Shown: one piece after another, positions 39,139 to 49,344 of the stretch
Position numbering within the stretch: position 1 is the stretch's first letter
How the letters are laid out: each line of letters opens with the position of its first letter
Assembly: GCA_033398695.1 (NCBI GenBank)
Contig: CM065801.1
Location: 2,976,001 to 3,040,000, forward strand
Length of the DNA stretch: 64,000 bases
Reading direction: 5' to 3'
DNA from: Orobanche coerulescens
Lineage: Eukaryota; Streptophyta; Magnoliopsida; Lamiales; Orobanchaceae
Translations under genes and position numbers: made by a program
The notes under the pieces: generated by a model
Told to the model about the DNA's origin: nothing
Databases searched by the model: none
What the model saw: the letters and a program-made list of their open reading frames with translations, nothing else

Positions 39139-41710
39139 ATGAGAAAGATGAAGGTATTGTTCCCCGATTCTAATATGACCTCAACAAATGCATCGTCTAA
39201 GTTGACTCTATGGAAAAGGCAATACTATCAAGTGTTGGACATGATTAACACTAGCGGGTTTGGTAGGAATGACTCCAGCAACATGGTTTCTGTTGAGGAC
39301 GACGCATGGAAGCAGTATGTTAAGGTACAATATAATTCTATGTATTTACAATATACATGTAGGTCATGAGGTTAATTACTTATTTCACTTGAAATGACTT
39401 AGAGAATATATTTGTTGTTGCTTTTTGAATAGATTCACCCGCAACTTGAAACATTGCGATTCAAGTCATACTGGTACTTCCAAGACTGGATCGAGATCTT
39501 TGGAATGGATCGTGCAACTAGAAAAAGTGCACAAGGTCGTGAGTCGTGACGATCAAGCTAAAGCAGCAACTCAGGAGCCATATCTATCTCACTTTGATGT
39601 AGATGAGTTTTCCTCCAACCCCAATATACACATCGAGGATGACTCTCATTCCAATCAAAATGAACAAGTTCACAATGAGTTTACCAACAACAATGTACCT
39701 CATGAGGAGGAGATTGATGACACCCCTTCTCCCGATGAATGTGTTAGGTTTTACGTATATTTAATACAATAAATATGAGCAAGACGCAGCGGAATAAACT
39801 AGCGAAAAACCCAGACGAGGATCTTCAAGCAGTAATTTAATTGATTTATAAAGAATTCATCGAATTATCTTAATTCGAAAAACAGATCTGAACCCGGACC
39901 AGAAGCTAATTAAATCCTCTTCCTCTTTCGGTGATCCACACACGAACAACTGGTACAAGCTGGATTGCTAGACCTTATGAATAATGTTGATAAACAGTAC
40001 AACAAATAATTTCTTTCTATAATGATTTGTAATGTTGATCAAAATTAACTAAGGGAATAAGACGGAAATGACCGAAGCGGATTTCCCGGACTGACAACAG
40101 TTAGGCCGAACAGCAGAGAGGAGGGGCCGATTTTTTGTCTCACACAATTAGGGTTGTGTAATTTTTCTTAGGGCAACTTCTTGTTCAAGACCATTTATTT
40201 AAACTAAGTAAAACCCTAGAGTCAAACTCTAGTATTTGCTTAGTTGCCCCTCAACTCATTAAATAATACAATACATATAATATCTTATATTATATATTAC
40301 TTATTATTTAATTCTCTAATAAATATAATATCTAATATTATATTTATCTTTCTCAGTTGATATAATTAAATAATATAATATATAATATCATATATTACTC
40401 ATTATTAATTTTTCTTAATAAATATAATATCCAATATTATATCTATTAATTATTCTTGCTTGTCTTTAGTGACGTATGTGTGACCCAAAAGAATTATATT
40501 ATGTTGGCAATTATTTAATACCTTATTAAATAATAAATCATAAGCAGTATTTAGCAAGACATTATGACTACCCAAATAATATAAGTTTATAGTCCATTAA
40601 ACCATTTAACGTGTCAAATCTCTTTATCGCGGAATATCATATTTGAACTAAGTCATGAAAATTGTCATACTTATTATGTTCAAATGCTTTCTCGATCTTA
40701 AGTAGACTCATTGAATAAAATGACTCTTCATTTGAGCATGACCATGCATTTCCTTCCGCCCTACTTATCGAGGGCCCAACAGGTATCTCTCTCACTAAAG
40801 GGAGGGACAAATACCCATCTTGATTATTCATTGCCCTCTACATGACTCTCACTAATCCTGATCGCTAACCTTTATGATCACCATGTTTTAGATAACGTTT
40901 GATTATGTCAAGGCATAGTAGTTATCATGTTGGACTCTATGATAATCTCAGGTTTAAGGATTTATTGACATACTGTTATATTGAGATTCACTTTTGACAT
41001 TTTCATGCAGTGATCTCAATGCAGGTCTGTCCAGTATTGGTTCTCCAACCAATACCTATAAGTTTGATCCGTACCATACGCATAATCATTCGATGATTAT
41101 CAATCAAACTTATACTAGTATATTAATCACTTGAGTCTCCACCCAACGCGATTGGACCAGAGACATTTGAATAATCTTATTATTCGTGAATAACTATTAC
41201 GATTATTATAATATTAAAACATCAACATATTATAATAATCAACGAGAAATAAATAATTTTATTTAAATGTGAAAATTACAAATCTACGCACATCGAATGT
41301 CCTAGAGCATTATTCCCGGCAGAATGCATCTCAGCCAACATTAATAAAAGGGGTGGTGGGAAGAAAGCTCCGTCCACTAAAAAACACAGTCGGCTTGAAA
41401 CGACCTCTAAGGAGCCGGTTATTATTGATCCCATGGATAGATTCTTCAAACAACAGAAAGAATGAATTGGCGTTTTTGTCGATAAACTTGATAGGTGTGG
41501 TGAACATACGACGAACAACAAACCTGAAGTCGTTGACAAGACAAAACTTGTTCTTGAAGCCTTGAGCAAAATAGGTACTCTCACCGAGAAAACTCGCCTA
41601 TAGTTTGTATACAAAACTACGACCCATGCAAGTTTGATGGGCTTATTTCTCAATTTCTCTGAAGGCGAACGAATCACATTCGTGAAAATGATGTTGGAGG
41701 GGAAGGTATT
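39139..41710 (+). pseudogene. Myb/SANT-like DNA-binding protein gene fragment, interrupted by an insertion
   Basis: The first piece (39139-39330) contains LTLWKRQYYQVLDMINTSGF and SVEDDAWKQYVK, then after an intron IHPQLETLRFKSYWYFQDW and EIFGMDRATR: the second half of a plant Myb/SANT-like domain (type linked to PIF/Harbinger elements and their domesticated relatives). An acidic linker ends ...PSPDE at 39739. After an insertion (39742-41294) coding resumes at 41295 with ECPRALFPAE, then PVIIDPMDRFFKQQKE and VVDKTKLVLEALSKIGTL. Frameshifts and stops (e.g. near 39545 and 41465) make it non-functional. The N-terminus is missing where RTE copy 3 abuts. Confidence 0.6.
39742..41294. mobile_element. 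1.55-kb insertion in the Myb/SANT fragment, probably a solo LTR or non-autonomous LTR element
   Basis: The Myb/SANT frame is interrupted at GAATG (39737-39741), which recurs at 41295-41299, a 5-bp target duplication. The insert starts TGTTAGGTTTTACG and contains ACGCAGCGGAATAA, a phrase I associate with copia-type LTRs. It encodes nothing recognisable. The right end (ACGCACATC) does not finish in CA, so the LTR reading is uncertain; the insertion itself is clear. Confidence 0.6.
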
Positions 41711-41744
41711 GCCATAAAGATCATGAGATCTTTATTAGAAGAAA

Positions 41745-42520
41745 AAACCAAACCAAACCAAACATACCCAGTATATCCCACTTAGATCACAGTCTGGGGA
41801 GGGTAAGATGTACGCAGACCATGCCCCTACTTATTACGGTAGGGAGAATTTCATTTAGTGAAGACTTAGAACAGTGCGCAGAATCTTGTGTGATAAATAC
41901 AAAGGAAAATATGTGATTCGAAAAAGCTCGAGACCAATCACCGAGCGTGGCAGATCCACATGGACTTACCTAAGCGGAATTTGGCTACTTCACTCCGATG
42001 AACGCCGACTCCTCAAAAATACACCACACGCAAAGACAATAGGATAAAATATACAATAAAAGTAAAAATGCAATGCTCTAGCTCAAAGCAAGACAACCCA
42101 ACCCCGAGACTCTCAACTACAAGACTGCCTCCTGAAAGAATCCACAACTCTGATCTGGCGCCTCCAAGCGCACCTATCAATAGTCATGGTCTTGGAAAGG
42201 TTTAAGGCCTTCAAATCTAATCTCAGTTGCTCCTCCCACGTCCTCCTCGGTCTGCCTCTCCTCCTCTCCCCAACAACCATTAAACTCTCGACCCTTCTCA
42301 CCGGAGCAGATGTCTGCCTCCTGCGGACGTGGCCAAACCATCTCAATCTCTCTTCCCTAACTTTCGCTGAAATGGGCGCCACTTCCAACACGTTCCTGAA
42401 AACCCCGTCCGCAATTCTATCTAACACTGTGCGACCACACGACCAACGTAACATTCTCATTTCAGCCACTTCCAACTTGCTCTCAAGCGACTTCTTCATC
42501 GCCCAAAAATTAGAAGCATA
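41745..42520 (-). mobile_element. 5'-truncated RTE LINE, second subfamily (copy 4)
   Basis: Same orientation and end points as copy 3: minus-strand [38 protein letters not shown] and GRPRRTWEEQLRLDLKALNL. It is followed by CGTACATCTTACCCTCCCC, ATATACTGGGTATG and a (TTTGG)n tail at 41747-41765. It is truncated near 42515, close to where copy 3 is truncated. Confidence 0.8.
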
Positions 42521-43245
42521 TATATAAAAATGCAACTGTGTAATGTTAAGTCACATACTGTCACCAAAAGTTAGATCATTAGCTTTTTGGTATTTTTGTC
42601 GATTTTGGCTGTTTTGATGAATGCATATAGGCAGCAGTGACTTGGCACATTTAAATGTATATAGGCAGCCATAACTTGGTGACTTTGGCTTTTTTTTTTT
42701 TAATATATCTAGCCCACGGTTACTTACGGCTTGTTCCCGAATTTTAGTAAAGGAAAAAAAAAAGGGAAGGAAAATATGGAGAGGAAATAAAGGGAGAGGA
42801 AGGAAAAGAATAACTACCTTCGTGTTCTCGAGTTCGAAGGAAATGGAAGGAAAATTAAAAAAAAATGTGTTCCCGAGTTGAAAGGAAAAGAAAGGAAAAC
42901 AATAACTTTATAATTTTACCCCTAATTTGTTTTTTTGCACCAAACATGACAATCTTTTTAATTCAGATCTTGGTCAATGAAACTAACAACTTTACAATTC
43001 CACTCTTAATCTATTTTCACATCGAACGTTATAATTTAACACCAACAATAACATTATACTTTTGGCGGAAGACTCGGAATTGCAACAAAATAAATGCATT
43101 TGAAATTGTCCTAAATGCTGAAATTATCCCAAACAAATACAATTTAATTAGAACATGACTCTAATACCAGAATTCAATTCATGAAGTCAAAATAAAAAAC
43201 CAAACATATAAAGTCAAAGAAACAAGAAATAGCAACTATCATCCC
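42521..43245. other. Intergenic DNA with the second copy of the purine-rich MITE-like segment
   Basis: 42728-42880 matches the family described at 34000-34318. The remaining sequence shows no gene; the frame at 42865-43158 is not supported. Confidence 0.4.
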
Positions 43246-43252
43246 ATGTGAC

Positions 43253-44293
43253 TCATTTACCCGCACCCATAATTGTTTTTAGTAGATCATTGCGTATGTT
43301 GAGTGGACAACTAAACAATGTCTTTGCATCTGCTTGATTATGCGCCAAATACATGAGAGCACTTGGTATTTCATGGGGTTCCAAACTCATTGGCTGCAAT
43401 TCTTTATAAATTTCATCACCGGTATACTCGTGATGGAAAGCTCTTTCAAAAATTTTGTTACCTTCCCTCATAACATTAGGCACGTATCCAACAACTTTCA
43501 CAATCTTTGTTTCAAATGGTTCATCTTCATTTTATCTATACAACTTTCCTTTTTTTACTTTTGCACTTCTTCGTACTTGAATTTTGTTCAGGTGAAAAAC
43601 ACGTAGGAGATATCACTTGAATGTCATCGTCATCATCATCTATGTGTTGGTTCTCCAGTGTAACGTCATTACTTCTCAATAAGTCATCAACTTCTGCAAT
43701 AATTTCTAATTTGATGTCCACAGTCTTGCTCAATCGGGCATTTCTCTCTTTCGCTGTTTCAGCATGTGCTCCTGAAGCTCTATCTCTCGCAAACAAGACC
43801 AACATTTGATCATAGTTTGCCACTTTTTTGTCTTCAAGGAAACTGCCTCAGGCTTTGACTATTTAACAAACCCAAATACAATTAATATTGTGAATAATAA
43901 CATAAATATATAAGAAACTAAGTAAAATGTAAAACAAACACTTACATTAATCAAGTTTTCCCACACTTCATCATCTGCTTCAATTAGTTGGATATCAGAA
44001 TTCCATGCGAACCCACTCAATGAACTTCCACGAAACATATCATACCATTGCGAAAAATAAACTTTCAAACTTTTCAAACGATTTTTAAGATTATTTTTTG
44101 TTAAATTCATTTGAAGTTTTGTATTTAGCTCCTCCACCATATTGGCGTATGCTTGTGTAGTAAAGGTCCCGTTAATCCTATTGCCTTTCTCTTATTGTGT
44201 TACCATTGCATCAATAAAAGCAAAATCCTTCCTATATGTCCAGTTCATGCTATGTTTCTTACCGGCATTTCCAACGGGTTCTTGCTTACTCAT
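43253..44293 (-). pseudogene. Myb/SANT-like DNA-binding protein gene, disabled
   Basis: Start ATG at 44293 on the minus strand (MSKQEPVGNAGKKHSMNWTY), then KDFAFIDAMVTQ, an in-frame TAA, and EKGNRINGTFTTQAYANMVE, VKNRLKSL-type text and DDEVWENLIN to a donor at 43945. The next exon reads SKPEA, then after a one-base shift EDKKVANYDQMLVLFARDRA, with an Asp/Ser-rich segment and basic KKRKVV. The last exon (to 43253) has EIYKELQPMSLEPHEIPSAL and FSCPLNIRNDLLKTIMG, the usual family C-terminus. Such proteins bind DNA via the Myb/SANT fold and often descend from Harbinger accessory genes. The stop and frameshift indicate a pseudogene unless they are sequencing errors. Confidence 0.65.
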
Positions 44294-45464
44294 TATCAGT
44301 TTCTACATAGCAACAAACATAAACGAACCATACATTGTTATAAAAAGTACATACTTAGAAAGTCTACAAGTTACAAATAAATAACATTCACAAAAACTAA
44401 ATAACACATATAATTCAAATTGAAATACTATAACGAACTACTATTGAACTACTTTGACATATCTTTCAGAACATGAGCGGGTGGGGGCAGCTCATTATCC
44501 ATTGAAAATGTTATCTGTTTCCCTGGAATTTTGATCTACTTTTTAGCATCCTAGCAGTCTTACGAAAATAGTGAAATATGAGGCATGTAAAAGAAAGACT
44601 GAAACAGATTTGTGGTTCTTGTAGACATGATTTGATCGAGCAGGAGAACAAGATACATAACAAGAAGAAGGAAACGAACAAATACCTTTAGCAATGGATT
44701 GGAGTGTTATTTGTCGATGTTGATTGATAATATTCCTTTCAAAACTTTTCTTTCTTTTATACTCTTCAAGTTCCACGATGTTTTCGTATTCCAAGCAATT
44801 AAAAAGTACTGTGAACCGAAAGAGCTAGCGGCTAGATAATTATGGACAAAAAGATAGAAGAAACAACATGTTTAACAAAGAACCTAAAAGTGGACCGAAA
44901 TACTAGGTGACTTGATTTGATTAAATAGTATCAAATGCACATTTACTTAAAAATATATGTTTGTTTCTTAAACTCTCTTCATCTGCATATGGACCATTTT
45001 TTCAGTATAGGCCAAAAAAAAAGAGTTTAAGACTGGTTTTCGAACCAACAATAAGAATCAAATGCCAGCCTTTTCAATATCATAATGTGTTGAACCAAAT
45101 AATGCCAAACACATTCATCGAATCATCAATACAGAACTAATAAAAACCAGCCCATTAAGTAAACACATGTGATGACAAGCCAAGGAGAATCCTATATGTG
45201 ATACGACACCGGAGCCAACTTTTTTCTCCCCAACACAAAAAAAGTACGAAAAAGATACGACTATTGAAATGCTCGTGCATGTAAAAAATGCATATACACA
45301 AACTTACATAAGACTTATATATGAGTAACCAAGGGCCAAAAGCACAAAAGCAGTCTTGAAAATATCAAATTCCGGAAACTATTAGCATCATTAAATGTAT
45401 ATAGGTAGTTATAACTTGGTTAATTTATTTGCTTTAGCTAATTTCCTATATTTATAGGAATCTG
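44294..45464. other. Intergenic DNA without supported genes
   Basis: AT-rich, with short frames on both strands (e.g. 44543-44794 minus) lacking recognisable domains. It ends at the gypsy target duplication CATAT (45465-45469). Confidence 0.4.
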
Positions 45465-45821
45465 CATATTATAATACCCGGCTATAATTCATTCTGTACC
45501 ACTCAGTAATTATCAGTCTGTAATTATCACTCAGTAATTTTCACTCATTAATAATCACTCATCATTCATGAATCACTCTTTTGCGTTCAATGTTGGCATG
45601 TTGTAATCGTATATCAGTTACCGATCGTCATTTTATCTCCGTTTTTAGATCGAGACGGGAGTATGATCATTTTTATTGTGATTGATAGCCTTGTACTGGG
45701 AGTATCATCTTTGGATCGTGTTAGACTTGTTCACTTCCACATTCGTATGATATGTCGGATCATTCATCAGTCGTAGCGAGGAATCGGAATTGTCGGTTGT
45801 TTCACCTTGGCCAGCATCGAG

Positions 45822-46384
45822 TTACTAGTAAGGTTACAGGCTACGGCCGTAAGTCGTAGATGCAGTAGTAAGCTGGCCGATTCTGGCCGTAAGTGATCCA
45901 AAGGCTACCCGGGCATTTTGGCCGAAGGTGAGTTACGGCCGTAAGCAAGATGAGATACGGCCGTAAGTGGTGTTCGTATATTTCGGGTGTTGTCGACCAA
46001 GGGTGACTTACGGCCGTAAGGGTTGCGGCATACTACTGTAAGTCGAGGCAGTACGGCCAGTAAGACTTGGCCGGATACGGCCGTACGTTGCGGGAAGGAT
46101 GTCCGCCATTTTTGACGAAGGCGGGTTACGCCGTAAGGTTGGCCGGATACGGCCGTATCATCCGAGTTACGGCCGTAAGGTGTGCGGTCTGGCCGTAAAG
46201 GCTGTCGGCGGGTGTTTTTGATTTAAGACGGGTTACGCCGTAACTCAGAGCTGATTCTGGCCGTAAGTCTGTCGGCGAGCTTTCGGACGAAGCCGAGTTA
46301 CGGCCGTATGAGTTGGCGATTCTGGCCGTAAGGCCGTTGACTTGGAAAGTTACGGCCGTAAGAGGGCCGAGTTACGGCCGTAAC
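45822..46384. repeat. CGGCCG palindrome array in the 5' LTR (eroded)
   Basis: About ten exact ACGGCCGT copies, mostly as TTACGGCCGTAA or TACGGCCGTA, plus many altered copies (TTACTAGTAA, TACTACTGTAA, TCTGGCCGTAA, TTACGCCGTAA). The array ends about 10 bp before the TATA-like box. Confidence 0.9.
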
Positions 46385-46393
46385 TTCCGGCAG

Positions 46394-46401
46394 TATTTAT
46401 A
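46394..46401 (+). promoter_or_regulatory. TATA-like box of the 5' LTR
   Basis: TATTTATA in GGCAGTATTTATAGTTTGG, immediately after the palindrome array and before a pyrimidine-rich start region. The same sequence occurs at 53543-53550 in the 3' LTR. Confidence 0.6.
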
Positions 46402-48032
46402 GTTTGGCCGGGACACTTTTTCCTCATTTTCTTCATTTTCACTTTCTTCTTCCTTTTTGTCCGAGAGAGAGCTTGGGGAATGGGATTCTTCCTTCATCAA
46501 CACTTGTGTGCTTGAGTTTCTTCATTTCCATTCGATCATATAACTCGGATACTCGTTTTAACTCGTGTTCTTCGGATCGAAGTGGTTGGATCTTCTAGAG
46601 GTAATTTCTTCAACATCTTGGATTTCGATTTTGTGTTGAGATATGATGTTTTGGACGTTATAATCATGTTATATGAAGGGATATGTGTATGATTATGAGT
46701 TTGTATAAGGATTCATTGGATTATTGAGGGATTATTCAAGAACACTTTGAATATCGAGTTGGATTTGGAGATTTTCGACTAATTGTTGTTATAATCACGT
46801 TTTGGATATTCGTTGTGGATAATTAATCGTATTGAAGATGTTTTGTTGGTTTGAAACACTTCTTGGGGGATTTGGTATTGGTATATTGAGGTTTGATTGT
46901 AAACAATCGGAGTTTGGACGCAACGTGTTTGATTTAATGCCTCTATGGACTTGGTTTAGTCGTATCGACGTGTTGAGTTCGTTATATTCATGTTTGTACG
47001 TATATTAATCGGATTGTTGGTTATTGAATTGTTCAAGGTTGTTCGAGCGACCGATATCTCAATTAGGACATTGTTCGTGGAAAGATAATTGTCACCGGTG
47101 TTGTGTAAGTTAATTCTTACTCGGTTAAAAGGATATTCATACCTTTTGTTGTTGATCATTCATAATCATAACTCATTCATCATTGTATTAATCATATTAA
47201 AACTTGTTATTGTCAATTAATCACTTCAGTCATAAGGAACGACGGTTCCAATCTTTTCGTTGAGCTATCATTCATTTCATTATTACTCTCATCTCGGTGA
47301 GTCATTCTTGGCCTTGTCTAATTATTATTCATTGATATTCATTATGGTCATTCTCGCTCATATGACCTTACGGGTTCATATTGCGTGGCCGGGTGTGGTC
47401 GTGTGGAATTTTTAGTCGGGCACACGATGGTTATTGTATTGGGTTCACTGATACATTAGGCCGTGCACACGGGTCATATTGTCTCGTGAGACTAATTAGG
47501 TACACGGACGGATGTTGTACACTTGCACGAACATTACGGGCGTACTATGATACTCCTCTTGGCGTAATTCATAATTAAGAATATTTCATAACTTCGCTAA
47601 TTCATAATTGTGTATTTTCAACCCTTGAGGATTGTTGTTACTTTAATCGACCCGTTTGGGGATTTTGTTTTTCGTGTCGTGGCAAGGCAAACGCACGGAA
47701 TAGCGAGTTGATGTCGAGGAGTCCCAGTGATACTAGTAGGGGCCCCGATCTTTCGCTTATTCATGTTATTGTCCTTTATTTTCCGCTGCAGACTTTCATT
47801 TGAATACTCCGTTTCATTCAGTGTTGTGTATTTTATCTTCATATAAAATACACTAGTATTCGGTATTATCCTGGTGTGTTGTAACTAAACTCCTCATCGG
47901 AGTAATTATTGTTGTAATGTAGTTCGGTACTACATTTATCTTGTGTAATTCATTCATTTTCATCCGCCTGGTGGGTCCCAGTCGGGGGTCCACGGCACTG
48001 TAATATCCGTCTAGTTTGGGGTGTTACAGAGT

Positions 48033-48043
48033 TGGTATCAGAG
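48033..48043 (+). other. Primer-binding site (initiator tRNA-Met)
   Basis: TGGTATCAGAG lies 4 bp after the 5' LTR end (TTACA GAGT TGGTATCAGAG). It matches the usual plant gypsy/copia primer-binding site for the 3' end of initiator methionine tRNA. Confidence 0.9.
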
Positions 48044-48591
48044 AGTGGTTTTGAATACTACCTTCCGAGTCATGTCTCATTTGAAATCATCGTCATCAGA
48101 CTAGTATCATTGGACTTTCGCGTCACGTGTGACCTGTGCAAATGCCGAGCCAATCGAATGGAAGAAGCGTAAGATTTCTAACGCCATGGTATAATTTCTG
48201 GCAATAGTTATTCATTCATCATTCATCATTTAACAATCCTCAAACATCATCATTCATTGTGATTAGGGCGATCATGTTAACTCATTAATCACTTAATTCA
48301 TTTCATTACTCAGTTAATGATCAGGACGATCTTGTTAATTCATTTATTACTCAATTCATTTCATTACTCGGCTTGTCGATCCGGATGATCATATTTTTAA
48401 TCTTGTTAAGTTATTCAGATAATCATTTCAAGAATTTCCTCGTATAATCATGTCACTTCATAAATCATTCATATAATCACTAAGTTAGAGCATGTATACT
48501 CATTTTCATCATCTCATGACGTAATCATAACATGATAATCATGCGGGAAATATAATCATTTTGCGACCTTCCTACTTCGGTATGGGACAGA

Positions 48592-49344
48592 GTGTCGAGG
48601 ATGCACGGAAGAGGCGCGGTGCGGGCCGAAACCCGAGGAATAATCACTCATTCCGGAAATCGTGCGGGACTCGCTCGATCAGAAGATGTTTGGGTTGATC
48701 CACTCACTTTTATGCAGGCCATGATGACCCATGTGCAGTTGCTCAATCATCATTGCGCCACTCTGGCCGGATTAATCGAGAGAACTCTCCCGTATGAGCC
48801 AGCTGCTAAGGAAAGTGCTGAACAACAACCTTCATTTGTCAGCAGGAAATCAACGAAGCGTAATCGGTCCGAGAGCGGTCGGTCAACCTCCAAGAAGCCT
48901 CGTGCGGGTCCTATCGTTTCTGAGCGACCTCCTACGGCACCTAATCCTGCGGGATCTCAGTCCCGAACAGTCAGTTCGGCCATCACCTGTTATAACTGTG
49001 GGGATCTTGGTCATGTCAGCACCAAGTGTCCGAGACAGTCTATCATGTGCTATAATTGTGGGAATTTTGGACATAAGGCCCGTTTTTGCCGAAAGGACTC
49101 CAAGTCGACTCCGGCGGCACCCCAAGCCCCGAAGCAACCAGCGTTTCAGAATCAGACTACTTTGTCAACGTCGTTTAAGAAAATGGAAGCAAATAGAGTT
49201 GGAGCTCGTATTTATCAGACGGGAGCGTCCGGTTCGGGGGCCGGCAAGTCCCAGATTCATATGATGGGGAGGATCGACGATCCGGTGGACCGAATGATTT
49301 CAGGTATACTCGTAATTTTATTTCAACTTGTGTGTACCTTTTGA
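48592..49344 (+). pseudogene. gag remnant with two CCHC zinc knuckles
   Basis: A 250-codon frame. The first part (VDPLTFMQAMMTHVQLLNHH) is a gag-like N-terminal helix, followed by a basic/Ser-rich linker and two zinc knuckles, CYNCGDLGHVSTKC and CYNCGNFGHKARFC, which bind the RNA genome. The bulk of the capsid (retrotransposon gag) domain expected between these parts is absent, so about 200 residues appear deleted. The frame shifts just before the protease motif. Confidence 0.8.

Larger units (their letters stand above)
45470..48028 (+). repeat. 5' LTR of the gypsy element
   Basis: 2559 bp, starting TATAATACCCGGC (the 3' LTR starts TGTAATACCCGGC, so the canonical TG was lost here) and ending GGGGTGTTACA. 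Contains the palindrome array at 45822-46384 and TATTTATA at 46394-46401. Confidence 0.95.
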
